47,330 nt of DNA from Clostridia bacterium. GTDB lineage: Bacteria; Bacillota; Clostridia; UMGS1840. The stretch spans positions 1 to 47,330 of the forward strand of contig JAGBEY010000019.1 of assembly GCA_017936745.1 (NCBI GenBank). Direction: 5' to 3'. Under the pieces are notes generated by a model. It did not search any database and had not been told where the DNA came from. It saw only the letters and a program-made list of their open reading frames with translations. Each line of letters starts with the position of its first letter. The first letter of the stretch is position 1. The position numbers and the translations under genes are program-made. This document shows positions 17,743-25,328 of the stretch, in pieces.

Positions 17743-18921
17743 ATGAAATATTATGCAAAAACGCTGTGTGAAAATGGCACAATTGCAGTAGATGATACCA
17801 TTTTGGTAAAGGGAGCAGAAACCGCAGCCGGCTCCCGTATGCTGGAGGGATTTGAACCTCTTTTCAGTGCGGAAGCAGTAACCCGTCTGGAAGAAAAGGG
17901 CTACAAAATTTCCGGCAAAACCAACGTGGGCGAATTTGGTCTTGACTTAGTGGGTGAATTTTCCTACTATGGTGACGGAGAGCTGAAATCTGCTGCCGCA
18001 GAGCTGGTAAAAAGCGGAGAAGTACAAGCGGCACTGGGCGTGGACATGAACGGTGCAACCAGACGAGGTGCAGCACTGTCCGGTGTGGATTTCTTAAAAC
18101 CCACCTACGGAACTGTTTCCCGTTATGGGGTGGTGTCCTGTGCGGCATCGGGCGAACAGCTTGGTGTATATGCCAAGAATGCAGACGGGGTTGCCAAGGT
18201 GATGTCTGTGATTGCAGGTCACGATGATAAGGACGGCACCAGCCTCCCGGAAAAACAGTATGAATATTCCGTAACCGTTCCGGTTTCCGGCAAAAAGGTA
18301 TGTATCATAAAAGAACTGGCAGAAAAAGCAGATGCAGATGTGTTGGCAAAACTGACAGCATTTGCCGATGCCTTAAAAGCAAGCGGTGTCAGTGTGGAAG
18401 AAATCTCCTGCGATTTGTTTGAATTGGCAAATACTGCCTGGGAGATTTTAATGTGTGCCGAAACTTGTAACAATGTTTCCCGTTATGACGGGGTAAAATT
18501 CGGACACCGTGCGGAAAAATACAGAAACATTGACGAGCTTTATGTAAACTCCAGAACAGAGGGCTTCAACTTCCTGACAAAGGCAGTGATTTTATACGGC
18601 TCCGATGTTCTCTCTAAAAACAGATACAAGGATTGTTACGATAAATCTCTTCGTGTGCGCCGTGTGGTTGCAGAGGGAATTGAAAAAATTCTGGCAGAAT
18701 ATGATGCGATTTTACTGCCTGCAACAAGCAAGGCACAATACGAGGCCTATGACATAAAAGAAGCCTTTGGCAAGGTGTTTGAAGAAAGCGTGTTCACTGC
18801 AGTTGCAAACCTGATTGGGATTCCCGCACTTTCTGCCTGCGGTGTTCAGCTGATGGGAAAACAGTTTGACGAAAGCCTGCTTTTAAGTCTGGCACACAGT
18901 GTGGAAAGGAAAGGTGAATGA
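17743..18921 (+). CDS. gatA: GatA-like pseudoamidase (catalytic triad missing)
   Basis: The 392-residue protein aligns with GatA (about 485 residues) through GAETAAGSRMLEGF, GKTNVGEF, FLKPTYGTVSRYGVVS and the C-terminal GVQLMGKQFDESLL. The first ~65 residues and the GGSSGGS loop are reduced. Catalytic Lys of the VKDN motif is Asp17 (VDDT), the cis-Ser region reads YGDGELKS, and the nucleophile of TGGSIR is Ala105 (NGATR). The Gln-binding Asp near the C-terminus also appears replaced. The frame is intact with normal codon use, so it is not decaying. It probably cannot release ammonia from glutamine and may be a scaffold. ATG at 17743 is preferred over GTG 17728 because AGGTG precedes it. It lies 11 bp after aspS-gatC. 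Confidence 0.9.
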   Translation: MKYYAKTLCENGTIAVDDTILVKGAETAAGSRMLEGFEPLFSAEAVTRLEEKGYKISGKTNVGEFGLDLVGEFSYYGDGELKSAAAELVKSGEVQAALGVDMNGATRRGAALSGVDFLKPTYGTVSRYGVVSCAASGEQLGVYAKNADGVAKVMSVIAGHDDKDGTSLPEKQYEYSVTVPVSGKKVCIIKELAEKADADVLAKLTAFADALKASGVSVEEISCDLFELANTAWEILMCAETCNNVSRYDGVKFGHRAEKYRNIDELYVNSRTEGFNFLTKAVILYGSDVLSKNRYKDCYDKSLRVRRVVAEGIEKILAEYDAILLPATSKAQYEAYDIKEAFGKVFEESVFTAVANLIGIPALSACGVQLMGKQFDESLLLSLAHSVERKGE

Positions 18922-18923
18922 AT

Positions 18924-20348
18924 ATGAAATATGAAATTGTCATCGGCCTGGAAACTCATGTAGAGCTTAGTACGGAGTCTAAAATTTTCTGCTCCTGCGG
19001 CGGACATTCGGCATCCAATGAACCGAACGACTGTGTTTGCCCTGCCTGCTCAGGTATGCCCGGAATGCTTCCGGTTATGAATAAACGTGTGGTGGAACTG
19101 GCGGTTACCGCCGGCTTGATGCTCAACTGTAACATCAACCGTTACACCACCTTTGATAAGAAAAACTACTACTATCCCGATTTGCCTTGTGCATATCAGA
19201 TTACTCAGCTGAACCATCCCATCTGTACCGACGGTTTGGTAAGCTTAAAAACCTCTCAAGGGGCAAGAGATATCCGCATCAAACAGATTCACATGGAGGA
19301 AGATGCGGGAAAACTGGTTCACGGCGGCAATTATTCTTATGTGGATTTTAACCGTACCAGTGTGCCTCTCATTGAAATTGTAACACAGCCTGATTTCCGC
19401 AGTGCGGAGGAGGTTGTAACCTATTTGAACAAATTGAAAGCAATGTTCCGTTCCGGTGGCATCTCCGAATGTGAAGAAGGGGCAATGCGTTGCGACGTTA
19501 ACATTTCGGTTCGTCCCGAGGGCAGCACCGAGTTTGGTGTGAGAACCGAAATCAAGAATATGAGCTCCTTTGATGCGATTGAAAAAGCAATTCAGTATGA
19601 ATCTCAGCGTCATATTGATGCACTGGAATATGAACTGGAGGAGCTGGTTCAGGAAACCAGACGGTTTGACGATGCTTCCGGCAAAACCTTTGCAATGCGT
19701 AATAAGGAAACCGAAGCAGACTACCGTTATTTCCCTGATGCTAACCTGATGCCTATCGTGATTTCGGATGAATGGCTGGAGCAAATCAAAGCCAATAAGC
19801 CGGAAGAGGTTGATGAAAAAGCCAGACTGTATCGGGAAGCAGGCATTTCCGACAAGGAAATTGATATGCTTATTGGAAACAACAAAATCAGTAAGCTGCT
19901 GGATGATGTTGTGGACGCCGGCTGTAATGCGAAAGACGCTGCAGCATGGATTCTTACCGACTGTGCAGGAATTCTCAGAAAAGACGGAAAATCCCTGGCA
20001 GAGCTGGAAATCACTGCAGAACAGCTTTCCTATGTGATTAAAATGGTGGATGCCGGTAACATTAACCGTGGTGCAGGTAAGAAAATCCTCATAGCGGTGG
20101 TAGAGCAGGGGGTTGACCCGGAAGCCTACTGTAAAGAACAGGGCTTTGATGCCAAGGTTGACACCGCCATGATTGAAAGTGTGATTGACAAGGTGCTGGA
20201 TCAGAGCGCTCAGGCAGTGGAAGATTTTAAAAACGGAAAAACCAAAGCTGCTCAGGCGATATTCGGTGCTTGTATGCGCGAGCTGAAAGGCGCAGGAGAC
20301 GTTGCTATTATCAAAGAAATTCTGGATAAAAAACTGAACGAAAGATAA
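18924..20348 (+). CDS. gatB: Asp-tRNA(Asn)/Glu-tRNA(Gln) amidotransferase subunit B
   Basis: The 474-residue protein is a full-length GatB: YEIVIGLETHVEL start, zinc-type cysteines in CSCGG and CVCPACSGMPG, KKNYYYPDLPCAYQITQ, the kinase/transamidase metal-site block IHMEEDAGKLVH, and a C-terminal YqeY-like domain ending with VEDFKNGKTKAAQAIFG. GatB phosphorylates Asp- or Glu-tRNA and transfers ammonia. All the usual motifs look intact, in contrast to the GatA partner. ATG at 18924 has AAGGTG at proper distance. An ATG at 18918 overlaps the gatA stop. It is the last gene of the T-box operon. Confidence 0.95.
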   Translation: MKYEIVIGLETHVELSTESKIFCSCGGHSASNEPNDCVCPACSGMPGMLPVMNKRVVELAVTAGLMLNCNINRYTTFDKKNYYYPDLPCAYQITQLNHPICTDGLVSLKTSQGARDIRIKQIHMEEDAGKLVHGGNYSYVDFNRTSVPLIEIVTQPDFRSAEEVVTYLNKLKAMFRSGGISECEEGAMRCDVNISVRPEGSTEFGVRTEIKNMSSFDAIEKAIQYESQRHIDALEYELEELVQETRRFDDASGKTFAMRNKETEADYRYFPDANLMPIVISDEWLEQIKANKPEEVDEKARLYREAGISDKEIDMLIGNNKISKLLDDVVDAGCNAKDAAAWILTDCAGILRKDGKSLAELEITAEQLSYVIKMVDAGNINRGAGKKILIAVVEQGVDPEAYCKEQGFDAKVDTAMIESVIDKVLDQSAQAVEDFKNGKTKAAQAIFGACMRELKGAGDVAIIKEILDKKLNER

Positions 20349-20393
20349 TAAATAAAACGGGCGAGCGCAAAGGTTTTCTAAATAAACCGAGAA

Positions 20394-20436
20394 AGCCGGG
20401 TTTTCCCAAACAGATGGAAAACCCGGCTGTTTTATT
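20394..20436 (+). terminator. Rho-independent terminator of the aspS-gatC-gatA-gatB operon
   Basis: AGCCGGGTTTTCC at 20394-20406 is a perfect inverted repeat of 20416-20428, followed by GTTTTATT. Confidence 0.92.
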
Positions 20437-20511
20437 GTTGAATGTGAAAATACACGCCTTTTTCAAAGGGCGGAAATAAATTTGATTTTTTTAATAAAGG
20501 ATTGATACAAC

Positions 20512-21666
20512 TTGACAGAAAAATTATTTGAACAAAACGCCTATTGTAAGGAATTTACCGCAAGGGTGTTATCTTGTGAAAAAAAAGAAGAAATCTATGA
20601 AATTATCCTTGATAAAACCGCATTTTTTCCTGAGGGCGGCGGTCAGGGGGCAGACAAAGGTACTCTGAATGGTGCGGATGTGTTGGACGTGCAAAACCGC
20701 GGAGAAGAGATTGTCCATACCGTGGCACAGGAAATTCCGGCAGGCACGGAAGTAACCGGGAAGCTGGACTGGGAGCTTCGGTTTGTCAGAATGCAGAGCC
20801 ACAGTGCGGAGCATGTTGTTTCCGGCACGGTGCATGCTATGTTTGGCTATGAAAACGTGGGGTTTCATATGAGTGAACGGAGTATGGCAGTGGATTTTGG
20901 CGGACCTCTCACAGCAGAAAACATTTTGGAGGTAGAGCTGGCTGTGAATCAGGCTGTTTGGGAAAACAGAAGTATTACCGCCTCTTTCCCAACCAGGGAA
21001 GAAGCGCAAGCCATTTCGTACCGCAGTAAGCTGGAAATTACGGAGGGACTTCGTCTGGTGACCATTGACGGAGTAGACTGCTGTGCCTGTTGTGCGCCCC
21101 ACGTGGGAAGCACCGGAGAAATCGGACTGATTAAAATTCTGGATTTTTATCCTAACAAGGGTGGAACCCGAGTGGAAATGATTGCCGGAAAATATGCCTT
21201 GGAAGATTATATGATGCTCAATGCCTCCAACAAAGGCATTATGAAGCTGTTATCTGCAAAACGAGACGAAGCAGAGAGTGCGGTGAACCGCCAGTTTGAC
21301 CTTATGAATGAACTGAAAGCAGAAAATGCCAGACTGTCCAGACGTGTTGCCATTGCAGAGCTGAAGCCCAACGAGGTAAACGGTTCTGCCTATGCTTTTT
21401 GCGAGCAATTATCTTATGACGGGCTGACCCATTGCACCAATTTTCTGTTGGACAAGGGAATGAACGTGTGTGTGCTTCTTTCCAATATGGGAGAGGGGAA
21501 TTTCAATTATGTTGTCGGCAGCCAGCAGACAGATGTCCGCCCGTTGGTAAAAGAGCTGAATACGGCTTTTAGCGGAAAAGGCGGCGGAAAGCCCAATTAT
21601 GCACAAGGAAAAATTGTTTGCGATGACAAAGAAACCATTTCTGGTTTTTTAGAAAAGAATTTGTAG
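20512..21666 (+). CDS. alaX: Alanyl-tRNA editing protein (AlaX type with DHHA1 domain)
   Basis: The 384-residue protein resembles the editing part of AlaRS: TAFFPEGGGQGADKG at 36-50, zinc site H97-SAE-H101, and C193-x3-H197 in the CACCAPHVG loop. The C-terminus ends with the DHHA1 phrase GKGGGKPNYAQG. Long AlaX proteins hydrolyse Ser- or Gly-mischarged tRNA-Ala in trans. The start is TTG at 20512 with a distant AAAGG. No ATG or GTG is available nearby in frame. It stands alone between two terminators with the ASCH-Nudix gene 38 bp downstream, in keeping with the tRNA-aminoacylation theme of the region. Confidence 0.92.
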   Translation: MTEKLFEQNAYCKEFTARVLSCEKKEEIYEIILDKTAFFPEGGGQGADKGTLNGADVLDVQNRGEEIVHTVAQEIPAGTEVTGKLDWELRFVRMQSHSAEHVVSGTVHAMFGYENVGFHMSERSMAVDFGGPLTAENILEVELAVNQAVWENRSITASFPTREEAQAISYRSKLEITEGLRLVTIDGVDCCACCAPHVGSTGEIGLIKILDFYPNKGGTRVEMIAGKYALEDYMMLNASNKGIMKLLSAKRDEAESAVNRQFDLMNELKAENARLSRRVAIAELKPNEVNGSAYAFCEQLSYDGLTHCTNFLLDKGMNVCVLLSNMGEGNFNYVVGSQQTDVRPLVKELNTAFSGKGGGKPNYAQGKIVCDDKETISGFLEKNL

Positions 21667-21704
21667 TATAAAGTAAACCATATCAGGATAGGAGGGGTGA
21701 TATC

Positions 21705-22892
21705 GTGATACATAAAATGAAGCTTCATAACGGGCCGTACGAATTGATAAAACAAGGAATCAAGACGATAGAGCTGCGATTGTACGATGAAAAAAGACAA
21801 AAAATCAAGGCAGGAGATACTCTTTTATTCATCAATACCAAAACGCAGAAATGGCTGGCGGTGAAAGTGAAAGGTCTCCATCGTGCTGATAGCTTCCGGG
21901 AGTTGTTTGACCGCATCGGTGACCAAACAGCAATGGGCTTTTCCGATGAAACAGAATCCGCCGAGGCAATGGCTTTGGAAATGAGAACCTATTACAGCGA
22001 GGATGCTGAGAAAAAATATGGTGTTTTAGGAATTGAAATTGAGCCGCCCGAGGTGGAGATGGATTTTCCCGTACAGTGTGCAGAAGAAACACTGAAATAT
22101 GTTATTGTTGCGGCATTTTGTGATGGAAAGCTTGTGTTTTGTAAGCATAAGGAGAGGGAGACCCTGGAGCTTCCGGGGGGACATATTGAACCGGGAGAAA
22201 CTGCCTTGGACGCGGCAAAACGGGAATTGTATGAAGAAACCGGAATTACAGATATCAAAGATATCTTTCCCATTGCTTCGTATCGTGCCCAATCGACAAC
22301 CGATGTCACCCGCGGAGCTTACGGGATGCTTTATGCGGCAGATGTGGGCGCAATGCCCCGTAAGCTGCCGGATTTCGAGATGGAAGAAACACGCTTATTT
22401 GATATTTCTCCATATAAAACAGGGTGGGATTGGGTGCTGCCTGAGCTTCCGGAAACATTGACTCATTTTGAAATTTATACGGTCATTTTATGGTTTCTTC
22501 AGAGAATGCTCTTAAATGATGACATAGCATTTTCGGAAGAGCCGATAGACTATTACCACCGCTTGAAATATTATGAGGAAGAGGTATGTGTGGATTATGA
22601 GCATTTCGACGCAGATTCCTATCTTCATTATGTAATGATGCGCCCGGATTGTGAGGATGACTGGTCTCCTCTGGAAAAAATTACACCCACCGAAGAAAAT
22701 TATCGGCAGATTCGGGATGAATTGATTTTATCCTGCAAGCTGTTTGAGTTTTTTACCTTGTTGGTGGATAAATTCGGAGCGGAGAAAGTGAAACAAGATG
22801 CCAAACTGATGGAAGAGGTGCATCGTTCCTTTTCGGAGGAAATGATTTCCCTTGCATTGGGGGAACCCTTGTTTTCCGATGAAGCCGATTAG
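21705..22892 (+). CDS. ASCH-Nudix fusion protein with unknown C-terminal domain
   Basis: The 395-residue protein has three parts. Residues 1-112 form an ASCH (PUA-like, possible RNA-binding) domain with NGPYELIKQGIKTIELRLYD and a GDTLLF turn. Residues about 130-255 are a Nudix hydrolase with an exact Nudix box from G159 to I181 (G-x5-E-x7-REL-x-EETGI). The last ~135 residues are acidic, Tyr/Glu-rich and not recognised. Nudix enzymes cleave nucleoside diphosphates linked to other groups, and a substrate cannot be named. The GTG start at 21705 follows GGAGGGG. It is co-oriented with alaX 38 bp upstream and ends at its own terminator. Confidence 0.88.
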   Translation: MIHKMKLHNGPYELIKQGIKTIELRLYDEKRQKIKAGDTLLFINTKTQKWLAVKVKGLHRADSFRELFDRIGDQTAMGFSDETESAEAMALEMRTYYSEDAEKKYGVLGIEIEPPEVEMDFPVQCAEETLKYVIVAAFCDGKLVFCKHKERETLELPGGHIEPGETALDAAKRELYEETGITDIKDIFPIASYRAQSTTDVTRGAYGMLYAADVGAMPRKLPDFEMEETRLFDISPYKTGWDWVLPELPETLTHFEIYTVILWFLQRMLLNDDIAFSEEPIDYYHRLKYYEEEVCVDYEHFDADSYLHYVMMRPDCEDDWSPLEKITPTEENYRQIRDELILSCKLFEFFTLLVDKFGAEKVKQDAKLMEEVHRSFSEEMISLALGEPLFSDEAD

Positions 22893-22913
22893 GAAGCCAT
22901 AGTTTTATAAACA

Positions 22914-22954
22914 GACACTGTTATCGGAAACGGTAACGGTGTCTTTTTTTCTTT
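22914..22954 (+). terminator. Rho-independent terminator after the ASCH-Nudix gene
   Basis: GACACTGTTATC at 22914-22925 pairs with GGTAACGGTGTC at 22932-22943, including G-U pairs, followed by seven T residues. Confidence 0.85.
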
Positions 22955-22981
22955 TCCGGGGGAGTTTTCAGAATAAATAGC

Positions 22982-23011
22982 TTGAAATTTGGTCGGGTTT
23001 TGTGCTATAAT
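22982..23011 (+). promoter_or_regulatory. SigA-type promoter of the Shango-like cluster
   Basis: TTGAAA at 22982-22987 and TATAAT at 23006-23011 are separated by 18 bp. The transcript would cover all three genes up to the terminator at 29188. Confidence 0.72.
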
Positions 23012-23069
23012 ATGATAAAATGTGAAATTATAACGTTTTTTATAATATTATGGAAAAGGAAATGAAAAA

Positions 23070-25316
23070 ATGAATCAATTTTTATGGTGCATAAAGGGCA
23101 TACGTAAGACGAGCATTGTGTTTTTTGTGTTGTTTATCCTGTTTCATAGATGGGCTGAGGCTCACAGCGGATGGTTTCTTTCTTTTTGTGAAACGCTGTG
23201 CGGAGTTTCGGTTGTTTTATCGGAATTGTGCGGAAATCCGGGTTTTGGAAGGAAAAGGGTGTTTCGCTTTTTCAGAGACAGTCATATCGTAAGCCGGATT
23301 CTCGTTGCTTTTTGGGCAGGAATTCTCTGGACACTGATTCTATGGGATAACCTTTCCTTTTGGGGATTTTTCTTTCTGACATTGATCATGGTGCTTCCTG
23401 CAATCTGGCTGGAATATCACAGTAACCCAAGCTGGCCGGGATTGCCCGATTATGAGGAAAAACCGGATATCACAGCGGATGGGCCTGCTTTTCCCCGGTT
23501 GGAATCATTTCAAAAACAAATGCGAAAAACGGTGAACCATTGGAAACAGAAGGCGGATAACCAAAAAATGCCTTCTTCTGGAAATTCAGGACAAAAATTG
23601 AATACCAATGAAAGAGAGCCGTTGGAAACCCCACATTCTCCCATATTGACACAGCCTGATTCCCGGGAGGTTTCTTCCGTTTTCAAGGTAGAGGACAGCA
23701 CCCCTGAGCCGGAGGACATTTTTGCTCCATGGGAAGAAGCCGGAGATCCTTTTTTTTCCGATATGGAAAAATATGCAAAAAAAATGGGAACAAATTCGGA
23801 GTTTATTTCGTTTATAGAGTATCAACCATCATATGCTGCTATGAATGAACAGCAAGCGGATTGGTATTTTTATTGGAGAAGTCAGGCACAAAACGGAAAT
23901 TATCTGCAAACCGACTTGTCTTACATAAAATTGCATAGTTACGAATTACTTAGCGGATATGGTTGGGAGAATGCATCCGAGGGATTAGATAAGCTGAATC
24001 AGTTGTGGACTCATTTCAGAGAATCATATCCCGAGATGGATGAGTATTTTCCGTCTTGGATGTTTGATTTTGCAACACTGCATCATCTGGATTATCATTT
24101 TCCATTGGAGGCAGGCATCCCCTTGCCGCTGCAAGGAGCAATCTGCGATGCTGTGATTGACCGTCACCGTAGGGAAACGCCTTTGAAATTGCCGTTTTCT
24201 CTGATTTTCGCTTTGTGTGACTATAACGTGATGGGAAGCAAATTTTACAAAGATGGCAAGGAAACACTGATACAGGAAGCAATTCCCCGTGTGATAACAC
24301 TGGCAGATGCCGCACTGTGGAAACAAAGCGGAAAGGGAATTTTGGAAACCTACGGGCCTGCGAATGCTAAATTGCAGGCATATTATCCCTATACGGGCGT
24401 TCATTGTATGGATTCTGAAAAGAAAATTGAACTGAATGTACGAGGATATCTGAGCTGCGACAAATTGAGAGGATATCTGACTGAGCTGGTACGATATTCC
24501 GAAAATATACTGCGGGAGCTGTATCACTGCAACGGTCGCTTGCGAGGAGTTACTCCGGATGGGAGCATTGCTTCTTTTGTGAAGGAGTTTTTAGAAAAGG
24601 AATATTCTCCCGATAAAAAAGAGGCTCCCGTGGTCAGGGTAGCAATCGAATTGGATTTTGAAAATATTGACCGTTTGAGAAATCAGTCAGATGCGGTGAG
24701 AGATGCTCTTGAGGTAACGGTGGATGCCGGCACAACAAAGGAAAGCCTCACTGATATGGAAACCGTAAAAAGCTTTTTTGTTTCACTTCCGTCTTACTGC
24801 AGAGCATTGATGGACAAGCTGCAAAGTTCCTCCTGGGAAATTCCTTATGATTCTTCGGTGCAGGTTTCCATCGAAAAAATCAATGAATTGTCTTGTATGC
24901 AGCTGGCATGTGCCATTTTGGTTTCGGAAGGGAATAAGATTATTTTGGAGGATGATTACCGAAACGAGCTTCAGTATATTTACGAGCATCTTTCGGAACT
25001 TGATTTTCCTGAAGACGATTCCAAGGAGGATGACAGCAGATTTGAGAAATCTCAGCTGTCATCGGAACTGCAGGAGCTGTTAGATACATATAGCGACAGG
25101 CAAAAAGAAATTTTATCCATCATTTTAAGCGGAGAAAATGTGCGGCAGAGAATCGAAGAAATTGCCGAATCGGCATTTTCTATGCCTGAAATTCTCATTG
25201 ATGAAATGAACGACATTGCAACCCAACTCATTGGAGATATTCTGATAGAGGCTTATGATGATACCGTTACGGTATTGGAGCAATATGAAAAAGAATTGCA
25301 ATATGCAATGAAATAG
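23070..25316 (+). CDS. sngA: TerB-type membrane protein of a Shango-like defence system
   Basis: The 748-residue protein has three N-terminal hydrophobic segments (about 14-27, 75-92 and 96-114), a long polar linker rich in Pro/Ser/Glu (120-235), and a TerB-N domain from about 240 with the family phrase YQPSYAAMNEQQADWYFYWR (251-270) and YIKLHSYELLSG. The C-terminal ~110 residues fit a TerB-C region. In Shango anti-phage systems SngA is the TerB-domain partner of an ATPase and a helicase, exactly the two genes that follow. Its role there is not established to my knowledge. The membrane anchor suggests action at the inner surface. It starts 12 bp upstream of the ATPase gene's region of translation and has its own promoter. 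Confidence 0.78.
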   Translation: MNQFLWCIKGIRKTSIVFFVLFILFHRWAEAHSGWFLSFCETLCGVSVVLSELCGNPGFGRKRVFRFFRDSHIVSRILVAFWAGILWTLILWDNLSFWGFFFLTLIMVLPAIWLEYHSNPSWPGLPDYEEKPDITADGPAFPRLESFQKQMRKTVNHWKQKADNQKMPSSGNSGQKLNTNEREPLETPHSPILTQPDSREVSSVFKVEDSTPEPEDIFAPWEEAGDPFFSDMEKYAKKMGTNSEFISFIEYQPSYAAMNEQQADWYFYWRSQAQNGNYLQTDLSYIKLHSYELLSGYGWENASEGLDKLNQLWTHFRESYPEMDEYFPSWMFDFATLHHLDYHFPLEAGIPLPLQGAICDAVIDRHRRETPLKLPFSLIFALCDYNVMGSKFYKDGKETLIQEAIPRVITLADAALWKQSGKGILETYGPANAKLQAYYPYTGVHCMDSEKKIELNVRGYLSCDKLRGYLTELVRYSENILRELYHCNGRLRGVTPDGSIASFVKEFLEKEYSPDKKEAPVVRVAIELDFENIDRLRNQSDAVRDALEVTVDAGTTKESLTDMETVKSFFVSLPSYCRALMDKLQSSSWEIPYDSSVQVSIEKINELSCMQLACAILVSEGNKIILEDDYRNELQYIYEHLSELDFPEDDSKEDDSRFEKSQLSSELQELLDTYSDRQKEILSIILSGENVRQRIEEIAESAFSMPEILIDEMNDIATQLIGDILIEAYDDTVTVLEQYEKELQYAMK

Positions 25317-25328
25317 GAGGAATTTGCT

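Noticed and set aside
17743..18921. GatA as a plain pseudogene
   Set aside because: There is no frameshift or stop, structural motifs are kept, spacing to neighbours is tight, and codon use is normal. Only the active site is changed.
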